Notes under the pieces: generated by a model
Database searches by the model: none
What the model saw: the letters and a program-made list of their open reading frames with translations, nothing else
Told to the model about the DNA's origin: nothing
Assembly: GCA_039679375.1 (NCBI GenBank)
Contig: JBDKVA010000183.1
Span: forward strand, 1 to 17,468
Source of the DNA: JBDKVA01 sp039679375
GTDB taxonomy: Bacteria > Bacillota > Clostridia > Acetivibrionales > DTU013
Reading direction: 5' to 3'
DNA length: 17,468 nt
Position numbers and translations under genes: made by a program
Part shown: one piece after another, positions 1 to 6,915 of the stretch
How the letters are laid out: each line of letters opens with the position of its first letter
Position numbering within the stretch: the first letter of the stretch is position 1

Positions 1-484
1 TGAGTAAAACATCTTCCGTAATCTGTCCGCTGACATAGGTATTCATCATGTTTGGAGTCATGAAAATCGTCTCTGTTCCACGGTCATTCAGCTTTTGGAA
101 TATGCTTCCCAGTGCATCCGAATAAGCGCCTATTCCGTCCATTCCGGCTACTGCATCGTTCAGGCCGAGGCACACTACAGCAAGATCCGGCGAGAAAGGG
201 AATACGTCCCTGTCCAGTCTTTCCAAAGCATATGCCGCATTGCTGCCGGAAATGCCCGCATTGACAACATTGAGGGGTGCATTGGGAAACACTTCTGCCA
301 GCTGTCTTCTGAGCCGGTTATGATATACGGCGTCATGATCATAAAACTGGTCGATCGCATAATGCTCTCCTTTGAATACTTCAAAAGCGCCGTGGGTTAT
401 GCTGTCTCCCAGAAATAGCGCCGAAACCTGTGCATACGCCTTATAATTCAAATTCTTCCTCTCAAGCAGATCGCGGATCTTCAT
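1..484 (-). CDS. SGNH/GDSL-family hydrolase, 3' end cut off by window edge
   Basis: The first 161 residues are visible; the reading frame is open to the left edge, so the C-terminal Asp-x-x-His block is not seen. The SGNH blocks are clear: GDSIT at residues 26-30 (Ser28 is the predicted nucleophile), NAGISGSN at 74-81 supplying the block II glycine, and GLND at 107-110 with the block III Asn109. The start ATG at 484 is preceded by an AG-rich GAGGGAAGGG tract. There is no signal peptide, so it is probably cytoplasmic. Family members are esterases or lipases, often removing acetyl groups from carbohydrates. As the last visible gene of a sugar-uptake run, deacetylation of imported oligosaccharides is a reasonable inference, but no substrate can be read from the sequence. 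Confidence 0.85.
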   Translation of the reverse strand, partial: MKIRDLLERKNLNYKAYAQVSALFLGDSITHGAFEVFKGEHYAIDQFYDHDAVYHNRLRRQLAEVFPNAPLNVVNAGISGSNAAYALERLDRDVFPFSPDLAVVCLGLNDAVAGMDGIGAYSDALGSIFQKLNDRGTETIFMTPNMMNTYVSGQITEDVLL

Positions 485-561
485 TGGAATTTCCCTTCCC
501 TCATTGCCTTAATGTATGAGATTAAGCAAAGGTAATTTTAGAACACTGTTTATGCCTTATT

Positions 562-1653
562 TCACTTCCCTGCCTGCTTTGCTGCCATTTTTATAAATTC
601 GTCCGCTTCCTCTTGTGAAGAAGCCCATCCCGCATTGATAAAAAGCCCTTTGGGAGACAGTGCTGAAAGCAATTTCTCAGATTCCTTCATATCGGCAAAG
701 AGCAGCAATCCCTTGCCGGCCTTCTGTATTTTCTGAAACACCTGTATATAATTAAGTACGGAGGGCTTTCCAGCAACATTGGTCCATTGAATCATTTTAA
801 GCTTTTTAACGGACAGGATCTTGTCCAAATGTCTCAGCTGTTCCTGCCCGTCCAGATGATAAACCGCACAGTCAAGCAAGTTGCAGGTTTCTTCCAGGTC
901 AGGGAGGATCAGCTCCTCAAACATCCCGGGTGAGATCATTGCGGAGAAATCACATTGCACCAGGCCATGCCTCCCTTTTGCCCACGTATTGTACCATGCA
1001 ATGGCGGAACCGCCGTCGCAGTATGGAATAATGGTATCATAAAATGAGCCGCTTACCGTTTTTACTGCATTCCCTATCAATTTAAGGCACAGCTTGAAGC
1101 GCTGCGGCTCATCCATCATATCCATCAGCGTATTTTCCGCGCCCCTTAAGTTGATGAGCGCATCCGTATTACCGAAATAGTCCGGCGATGACAGCAAAAA
1201 CTTCCCTTCTGCCTGCTTTGCAAGAAATTGCACGAATCTTTGATGCGCAGCCAGAATCGCTGAGTTCTCATCGAATACCAGAGCATCCTTTTCCCAATTG
1301 GCAATGGTCGGGAAAAACCACGTCGTATTTCCATAATACCTGTAACAGCAGTTGAAATACAAGGCAAAGCCGGAGTCACCCCAGCTCGGATATAAAACCG
1401 GCAGGGCTTCCCCGGCATAATATGTATTCTCGAACTCTGCGATATGCCTTTCCAGCACCCTCTCAGGGTCCGTATAATACTGCAGCAATGCTTCATGGGA
1501 CGATGGCCTTGCAGATCCTGCGTTCCAATTCCACAGGCTGCCCGCCCCTTTTTTGGGCGCTTTTACCGCTACGCAGCACCTATCGATTACTTCATTTTCC
1601 CATAGTGCATTAAACCGCTGTTTTGATTCGTCCCAGTTTTCTTTATAAAGCAT
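562..1653 (-). CDS. URO-D/MtaA-superfamily protein of unknown function
   Basis: This 363-residue protein resembles the uroporphyrinogen decarboxylase/corrinoid-methyltransferase (MtaA-like) TIM-barrel superfamily, in the branch often labelled 'trimethylamine corrinoid protein 2' in Bacillota. Visible landmarks are the N-terminal NALWENEVIDRCCVAV segment (15-30) and YHLDG at 265-269 followed by LRHLD, both typical of that branch as I recall it. No signal peptide or membrane segment is seen. The ATG at 1653 has GAGG seven bases upstream. It lies 73 bases after the oxidoreductase and 77 bases before the SGNH hydrolase, on the same strand, so it is probably cotranscribed. No corrinoid protein, methyltransferase partner or haem gene is nearby, so neither haem synthesis nor methyl transfer is supported. 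Its role in the sugar locus is unknown. Confidence 0.75.
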   Translation of the reverse strand: MLYKENWDESKQRFNALWENEVIDRCCVAVKAPKKGAGSLWNWNAGSARPSSHEALLQYYTDPERVLERHIAEFENTYYAGEALPVLYPSWGDSGFALYFNCCYRYYGNTTWFFPTIANWEKDALVFDENSAILAAHQRFVQFLAKQAEGKFLLSSPDYFGNTDALINLRGAENTLMDMMDEPQRFKLCLKLIGNAVKTVSGSFYDTIIPYCDGGSAIAWYNTWAKGRHGLVQCDFSAMISPGMFEELILPDLEETCNLLDCAVYHLDGQEQLRHLDKILSVKKLKMIQWTNVAGKPSVLNYIQVFQKIQKAGKGLLLFADMKESEKLLSALSPKGLFINAGWASSQEEADEFIKMAAKQAGK

Positions 1654-1726
1654 GTCCCATCCTCTGCAACTACAAGCCGTCAGGCTGAATTCACAGGCTC
1701 TTAAGCTGGAAGACGATTGTATCCAT

Positions 1727-2986
1727 TCACCTTAAAAGCTTTTGTTTCACATACTCCTTCATCGCAACCACGCGGTTGGTCACTCTGGCCTCTTCTGCTG
1801 CAAACGCCATGAGCGTCCCCTGCGTGGATTCCGTGGCGGAAATGCTTCGGACATCTTCTCCTGACTGTACCAGCCGGATGAATTCCCTGACGATTGCTTC
1901 GTCTCCGCCGCCGTGTCCGCTTTTTTGTTCTTTCAGTGAAATCACCTTTTTCTCATTTCCGTTAAATGGTATGATTTCAATTTCATTTTTTTCCATGGCG
2001 CCCCGGATCTCTCCTTCGGTACCCATTAATTTCAACGTTCTGCTGACGTCACGGGTAAATGCGCACATGGTAAAGGCCGCTGTGATACCATCCTCAAATT
2101 CGATGCTGACCACCTGATGATCGACTACATTGTTGTCGCACCGGTAAACACATTTGCCGTACGGCCCGGTCTTCAGGGCTTGCACCCTGTCTATCATCGC
2201 CATACTGTTGCTGATGGCGTTTGTAGGCCAGTCGGTATTCTCCGTCAGATAAAGCGAAGGAGCGTAATAATTGCACGTTGCGCTGTGCGGGCAGCCATCA
2301 AGACATCTTTCAGGAGCCCCCTCCGGTGCATTTTCACTTCTGAAATGGGTAAGTGAACCGAAGGATGACAGACGGACACAGTCCTTACCCACCAGCCATA
2401 ACATGATATCCATGTCATGACAGGACTTTGCCAGAATCATCGGCGAGGAAGCAGCAGAATCCCTGTATTGTCCCCTTACGAAGCTGTGCGCCTGATGCCA
2501 GTAACCTACATTTTCATTGTGCTGTATGGAGATCAGCCGTCCAATGACGCCTTCCTGCAAAAGAGATTTTAATTTAATAAAGAAAGGTGTATATCGGAGG
2601 ACATGGCAAACCATGAATACTCTTCCCAATTTTCCGGCAAGCTCACCCATTTTGATGCATTCCGCAGGATCGGTCGCCATTGGCTTCTCCAGAAGGATAT
2701 GATAGCCCTTTCCCATGGCGGCCATTGATGGGGCAAAGTGCATTTTATCCTGAGTGCAAATAAACATGGCATCCGCCAATTTAGGCTTTGCCAAAAGCTC
2801 TTCCCAACTTTTGAAGCACATTTCATCGTTTATTGAATATAACTTTTTGAATTTTTCAAGCCTCTCCGGATCGGGCTCTGCCACCGCCACGAATTTCATC
2901 TCTTCCGGATGCTTCAAGGCGTATGGTGCATAAGCCTCCATTCCCCTGATTCCGGCGCCTGCCAGCGCTACCGTTATCTGTTTCAT
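1727..2986 (-). CDS. Gfo/Idh/MocA-family NAD(P)-dependent oxidoreductase
   Basis: This 419-residue dehydrogenase has an N-terminal Rossmann fold with GAGIRG at 10-15, the EKP motif at 100-102, and a K-S-C-H-D-x-D segment at 187-193 that carries the usual Lys/His catalytic pair. Relatives oxidise or reduce sugars, inositols or amino sugars, or form keto-sugar intermediates. The ATG at 2986 is chosen because GGAGG lies just upstream; an in-frame start ten codons earlier has no comparable site. The C-terminal half contains a small cysteine cluster (Cys228, Cys232, Cys238) followed by aromatic residues, possibly a metal site. It starts 39 bases after the GH2 gene and is probably in the same transcript. 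The substrate cannot be deduced, but the context suggests a sugar or uronic acid released by the GH2 and GH4 proteins. Confidence 0.88.
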   Translation of the reverse strand: MKQITVALAGAGIRGMEAYAPYALKHPEEMKFVAVAEPDPERLEKFKKLYSINDEMCFKSWEELLAKPKLADAMFICTQDKMHFAPSMAAMGKGYHILLEKPMATDPAECIKMGELAGKLGRVFMVCHVLRYTPFFIKLKSLLQEGVIGRLISIQHNENVGYWHQAHSFVRGQYRDSAASSPMILAKSCHDMDIMLWLVGKDCVRLSSFGSLTHFRSENAPEGAPERCLDGCPHSATCNYYAPSLYLTENTDWPTNAISNSMAMIDRVQALKTGPYGKCVYRCDNNVVDHQVVSIEFEDGITAAFTMCAFTRDVSRTLKLMGTEGEIRGAMEKNEIEIIPFNGNEKKVISLKEQKSGHGGGDEAIVREFIRLVQSGEDVRSISATESTQGTLMAFAAEEARVTNRVVAMKEYVKQKLLR

Positions 2987-3025
2987 GATATCCTCCATTT
3001 CGCTCTGCTGCCGCAATTCATACCG

Positions 3026-4819
3026 CTAATCTATTTTACACGGCAAGCCGGACAGAGGCTTGATCTCACTCCGCAAACTCCACTGTCCGTATATCTTCTG
3101 CATGGTGTAATAGGATAGCTTGGGCCTTCTGAAATAATCCATCACACCTTTATGGTTCAGTTCCATTGGCCTTAATATCCATCTTGCGTTGTTCGACAAT
3201 ACCCACGGGCTGACCCGGAAATCATTGAACGTCCAGATGACCGCACCAACGATGTAGTCCTTCGTCATATACATTTTAATAAGGTTCTCGAGATATTCAG
3301 ATTGCTCTTCCTCTGACCATTTCTCTCTTTTCTGGTACGAATGGTATCCATAGATGCCTTCCCATCCTCCAGAAGTCAGAACAACGGGCTTATCCGGGTA
3401 TCTGGATGCGATCCTGTCAAGGTTTTTGCTGCCGTCTTCGATCGACTCGGCATAATACCACCCCGACCAGTAATTGATGCCCACGATGTCAAAGTATTCA
3501 TAGGTACGGTCTTCCAGCGGTATGACAGAGGCGTGGATCGTAAACCGGGTCGGGTCCATCTGCTTGACCAGCTTCGTATATTCAGGCACAGATTCTACCG
3601 CGCTGTCCTCGCTTGTCCTGCACTCTATAAAGAGGCTCCAGAACATGATACAGGTTTCATTCTTGTAATACCGGATCATTTCCCTGGTCTGATTGATCGA
3701 ATTTTGCAGAAGTTCTCTGTCTTCAAACTGTTTCTTTGTAAAATTCACATTAGGAACCTCCGCCATTACAATAAAGCCCATTTCGCTGGCTATTTCATAT
3801 TCCTTCAGGTGGTGCGGGTAATGGCACATCCTGATGAAATTGGCATTGCTCCTTTTACACAGTTCATAGTCTTTTCTGACGATATCATACGAAAAGGTCC
3901 TGGCATGCATGGGGTATTCTTCGTGCTTCGAATAGCCCATAAGCTGGACAGGTTTGCCATTCAGCAGGATCTTCCTGTCCCGGATGGAGAACTCCCTTAC
4001 GCCTATTTTATGTTCCCACCGGTCCGTGATTTTGCCATCATTCGTCAATTCGAGCGTGAAAGTATACAGGAATGGCGTTTCTGGCGACCATAACTTCGCG
4101 TTCTCCAGATGGAGACCAGCTGTGAATTCTTTGCTTCCAAAATCCAGCCATCGGTCATCCACAGGCTTGACAGCATCGGGGTCATCCACCGTAATGTGCA
4201 GCTTCATAACAGAGTCTGAACCATTTGAGCCATCTGCCTGCGCGCAATCCGCCTTCGCAGTGCCATTCCACTGTTCTCCCCCCGCTTTAAGCTTTATGCT
4301 GATCTCCCCATTCATCGACGTTACGATAAACACGTCCTCCAGCCAGCTTGCACCGGTCCCCTGGAGATACACTTCCCTGAATATGCCGCCGTAATTGAAC
4401 CAGTCCACACCCATCGGGGGCACGGTCATATCGGTCATCGTGCTGTCTACGCGGACAGCAACAAAATTTTCTCCGTCTTCACGGATAAGCTCCGTCACAT
4501 CCATTTCGAAGGGCGTAAACCCGCCTGTATGGGCTCCTGCAAAACAGCCGTTCATCCACACTTCGCAGCTGTAGTTCACACCGTTGAAAAACAGAACATT
4601 CCTTTTTATTTCAGGATCCTTCCGATACAGGAATTTTCTGAAGTACCACGCTACTCCCTCATAATGGAACCATTCTTCACTGCACTCGTTCCAGCAGGAC
4701 GGCACCCAGATATCGGACATATTTTCAGGCATGTTTTCAAACCACTTTTGCTCCCTGCCCTTGTCCTGATCGTCAATTATAAATTTCCAAAATGAGTTTA
4801 AGCTGATTTGCTGCAGCAT
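3026..4819 (-). CDS. Glycoside hydrolase family 2, beta-glucuronidase-like, with altered catalytic residues
   Basis: The 597-residue protein has the GH2 layout: jelly-roll sugar-binding domain (about 1-170, including the signature-like NYGGIFREVYL at 142-152), immunoglobulin-like domain (about 170-275) and TIM barrel (about 275-580). It is close in length to E. coli beta-glucuronidase and aligns with it through the barrel. HYPHH at 333-337, the WSLFIE segment at 394-399 and the WSEEEQ region are easy anchors. The acid/base Glu is kept as Glu399, but the preceding near-invariant Asn is Ile398. The nucleophile position, Glu in the family TEYG motif, is Ser483 in TSGG; the nearest acid is Glu487. 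The glucuronate-recognition Asn-x-Lys pattern is kept as Asn555-His-Lys557. No signal peptide is seen, so it is cytoplasmic. GGAGG lies ten bases before the ATG. It may be a non-hydrolytic or mechanistically shifted GH2. Confidence 0.87.
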   Translation of the reverse strand: MLQQISLNSFWKFIIDDQDKGREQKWFENMPENMSDIWVPSCWNECSEEWFHYEGVAWYFRKFLYRKDPEIKRNVLFFNGVNYSCEVWMNGCFAGAHTGGFTPFEMDVTELIREDGENFVAVRVDSTMTDMTVPPMGVDWFNYGGIFREVYLQGTGASWLEDVFIVTSMNGEISIKLKAGGEQWNGTAKADCAQADGSNGSDSVMKLHITVDDPDAVKPVDDRWLDFGSKEFTAGLHLENAKLWSPETPFLYTFTLELTNDGKITDRWEHKIGVREFSIRDRKILLNGKPVQLMGYSKHEEYPMHARTFSYDIVRKDYELCKRSNANFIRMCHYPHHLKEYEIASEMGFIVMAEVPNVNFTKKQFEDRELLQNSINQTREMIRYYKNETCIMFWSLFIECRTSEDSAVESVPEYTKLVKQMDPTRFTIHASVIPLEDRTYEYFDIVGINYWSGWYYAESIEDGSKNLDRIASRYPDKPVVLTSGGWEGIYGYHSYQKREKWSEEEQSEYLENLIKMYMTKDYIVGAVIWTFNDFRVSPWVLSNNARWILRPMELNHKGVMDYFRRPKLSYYTMQKIYGQWSLRSEIKPLSGLPCKID

Positions 4820-4848
4820 ATGTGTATGCCCTCCATCGTCGATTCATG

Positions 4849-4882
4849 GAAGACGCCGCCGATTAACATCAGCTGCGTCTTC
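4849..4882. repeat. Intercistronic hairpin between second permease and GH2 genes
   Basis: GAAGACGC at 4849-4856 is exactly repeated in inverted form at 4875-4882. The spacer continues the stem with GCcGAT/ATCaGC around a TAAC loop, with one mismatch. No T-run follows on either strand. It lies in the leader of the GH2 gene, about 30 bases before its start, so an effect on mRNA stability or translation is possible but unproven. Confidence 0.6.
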
Positions 4883-4912
4883 ATCCCTGCATTCATTATA
4901 TACGTGTATTCA

Positions 4913-5773
4913 TTATTTAATAGAACCCAGTGACGCACCTTCCACAATCCTGTCCTGGAACAGCATGTATACGATGATGCACGGAATCATGGCGATGATT
5001 ACACCGGCGCACATCGTGACCCAGTTGGCCTGGTACTGCATGAGCGCGTTTGCCTGGTACATGCATACGCCGATCGTATACTTGGCCGGGTCGGACAGGT
5101 AAATATAAGGTCCCAGGAAATTATTATAAAGCCCCAGGAACCGGAATACACCGACCGTTACAATACCGGGCATTGCAAGCGGAACGACCACGCTGCGGAA
5201 TATTCTGAACAGCGATGCGCCGTCAATATTTGCACTCTCCTCAAGTTCTTTTGGTATGGACTGCATAAATCCACCCAGCAGCATCAGGTTGAACGCATTC
5301 TCGCCCAGTGAGCTTAATATGATCAGCCCAGTAATACTGTTGGTAAAATGGATGCTGCGCATCAGTACATACTGCGGCACCAGCGCATTGATCCCGGGCA
5401 GGAACAATGAAATCATAATAATTCCCCATACGTACTTCTTAAGCTTCCACTCAACCCTGGTCAGCGCATAAGCGTTCAGAGTCACAAGGAACAGCCCGAG
5501 GAAAAGGCTTACGCCTACATAATATAGCGTGTTCAGCAGCGACTTGCCGATGCCGAGCTGGTTCCATGCATCCGCGTAATTTTGCCACTGAGGTATTGCA
5601 GGCAGCGCCCATACATCCATGAAAAACTCGACATTTGTCTTAAGAGATTCATAAAGTATCCACACCAGAGGAAATAGAATGCCCACTGCCCAGATCAGCA
5701 AAAGTATACGCCATATGATATCCAGAAAGGAAAACTTTTTATGATGTTTGTGCAATCTTTCACCGTTTTGCAT
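4913..5773 (-). CDS. ABC sugar transporter inner-membrane permease, MalG-like (CUT1)
   Basis: This 286-residue integral membrane protein has about six hydrophobic helices, beginning near residues 20-40. The permease EAA loop is at about 176-203 (ELEESANIDG followed by the FRSVVVPLAMPG segment), which docks to the ATPase. It would form the translocation pore with the neighbouring MalF-like subunit. The ATG at 5773 is chosen because an AGGGGG site lies six bases upstream; a GTG thirteen codons earlier is less likely and would lie in the 5796-5813 hairpin. It follows the MalF-like gene with a 117-base gap holding two hairpins. No ATPase gene is in the window, so a shared MsmX-type ATPase encoded elsewhere is likely, as is common in Bacillota CUT1 systems. 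Confidence 0.92.
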   Translation of the reverse strand: MQNGERLHKHHKKFSFLDIIWRILLLIWAVGILFPLVWILYESLKTNVEFFMDVWALPAIPQWQNYADAWNQLGIGKSLLNTLYYVGVSLFLGLFLVTLNAYALTRVEWKLKKYVWGIIMISLFLPGINALVPQYVLMRSIHFTNSITGLIILSSLGENAFNLMLLGGFMQSIPKELEESANIDGASLFRIFRSVVVPLAMPGIVTVGVFRFLGLYNNFLGPYIYLSDPAKYTIGVCMYQANALMQYQANWVTMCAGVIIAMIPCIIVYMLFQDRIVEGASLGSIK

Positions 5774-5795
5774 CTCATGCCCCCTATCCTTCCAA

Positions 5796-5813
5796 TGTGG
5801 GCTACCGCCCACA
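5796..5813. repeat. Short hairpin upstream of the MalG-like permease
   Basis: TGTGGGC (5796-5802) and GCCCACA (5807-5813) form a perfect seven-base-pair stem with a four-base loop. It lies about 20 bases before the permease start codon on the transcript. It could influence translation initiation or mRNA processing. There is no T-tract, so it is not a standard terminator. Confidence 0.6.
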
Positions 5814-5827
5814 ACCCAATGAATGTA

Positions 5828-5887
5828 CTTATTGCCGCGAATGTGAAACTATTTTCTTGCTTTTTATTTCAATTTCGCGGCAATAAG
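5828..5887. repeat. Long inverted repeat between the two permease genes
   Basis: CTTATTGCCGCGAA (5828-5841) is perfectly repeated in inverted form at 5874-5887, a 14-base-pair stem. The 32-base spacer has an additional inner TGAAA/TTTCA pair and is otherwise T/A-rich. No T-tract follows on the coding strand. It fills most of the gap between the MalF-like and MalG-like genes. Possible roles are an mRNA-processing or stability element, an attenuator, or a small palindromic repeat element. Confidence 0.75.
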
Positions 5888-5890
5888 TTA

Positions 5891-6865
5891 CTAAAATTCC
5901 ACAGGATCTTTATTCGCGAACTTGTCGACAATAAGCTTTAAGATAACCAGTATGGCAAAAAGCAGCATCCCTATCGCAGAAGCATATCCATACTTGTGTA
6001 CGCCCGTACCTGATGCAATACTGCCGAATGCCAGGTTGAACATATAAAGCCCTAAAACATTCGTTGCCCCGGCCGGTCCGCCTTCCGTTAAAACCATGAT
6101 GATCTCAAAGCCCTTGAGCATTCCGATCATCAGAAACAGCATGCTTACTTTTATAACGCCCCAAATCAGCGGTACCGTTATTTTGAATAGTCGAACCAGA
6201 CTGCCCGCACCGTCGAGTGTGCAGGATTCATATATGGATCTGGGAATGGCTGTCATCGCGTTCATGAAAACGATCAGATAAAACCCTGTACTTCCCCATA
6301 TCATCGTGATCATAACAGCAATAAGCGCCGTTCTTTCATCACCAAGCCAGTAAATCGAACCTGTATCCAGCCCGATTGTCCGGAGTATGGCGTTGAGCAG
6401 GCCAAAGCCCCCGTCAAATATAAATGTAAATATCAATGCAACAATAACAGTCGATAGTACATTGGGAATAAAGAAAAGATTCCTGTAAATACGGTTTTCA
6501 GCAAAATCCTTATTTGTGAGCGCATAGGCCAGCACAAGTGAAATCATGATTACACATACCGGTACGACAAGCATGATGATCAGATTGTTCCAGGCTGCTC
6601 TTATAATTTGCGGGTCCTGAAAGATACGGATAAAGTTTTCCATTCCGATAAACTCTTTTTCTGAAACACCATCCCATCTGAATAATGAATAATATGCCGA
6701 CATGACATTCGGGTACAGATCAAACAAAAAGTAACCTGCCATGCTGGGGCCAACCGCGAGAAGTAAGAAAATCACTTTCTGAAACTGCTTTTTCTCACGC
6801 CATTTTGCTTTTGGAGCGGTTGGCATATCATATTGCCTATCTGGAAGAGTTTTTGCTTCGCTCAA
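5891..6865 (-). CDS. ABC sugar transporter inner-membrane permease, MalF-like (CUT1)
   Basis: This 324-residue membrane protein has hydrophobic helices starting near residues 30-50. The EAA loop is at about 208-235 (YESCTLDGAG then LFKITVPLIWG). The LTEGGPAGATNVL segment at 259-271 is highly characteristic of MalF-type sugar permeases. The start is taken as TTG at 6865 because an AG-rich GGGGAGGGAAGG tract sits just upstream; the first in-frame ATG is thirteen codons later and has a poorer site. It lies 50 bases after the GH4 gene, in the same direction. It pairs with the MalG-like subunit and the binding lipoprotein to import an oligosaccharide. Confidence 0.92.
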   Translation of the reverse strand: MSEAKTLPDRQYDMPTAPKAKWREKKQFQKVIFLLLAVGPSMAGYFLFDLYPNVMSAYYSLFRWDGVSEKEFIGMENFIRIFQDPQIIRAAWNNLIIMLVVPVCVIMISLVLAYALTNKDFAENRIYRNLFFIPNVLSTVIVALIFTFIFDGGFGLLNAILRTIGLDTGSIYWLGDERTALIAVMITMIWGSTGFYLIVFMNAMTAIPRSIYESCTLDGAGSLVRLFKITVPLIWGVIKVSMLFLMIGMLKGFEIIMVLTEGGPAGATNVLGLYMFNLAFGSIASGTGVHKYGYASAIGMLLFAILVILKLIVDKFANKDPVEF

Positions 6866-6915
6866 ATCCTTCCCTCCCCTTCCTTAATAATAACAGAACA
6901 AATCGATTAACAGAA

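Noticed and set aside
3341..4093. 250-residue plus-strand open frame opposite the GH2 gene
   Set aside because: The minus-strand frame aligns to the GH2 fold along its full length; the plus-strand product shows no recognisable motif.
3026..4819. Calling the GH2 gene a pseudogene because of its missing nucleophile
   Set aside because: The frame is intact, length and domain order are normal, a ribosome-binding site is present and other active-site residues are conserved; divergence of function is more likely than decay.
5828..5887. Intrinsic terminator between the permease genes
   Set aside because: The stem is long but no T-tract follows on the coding strand, and termination here would separate the two permease subunits.
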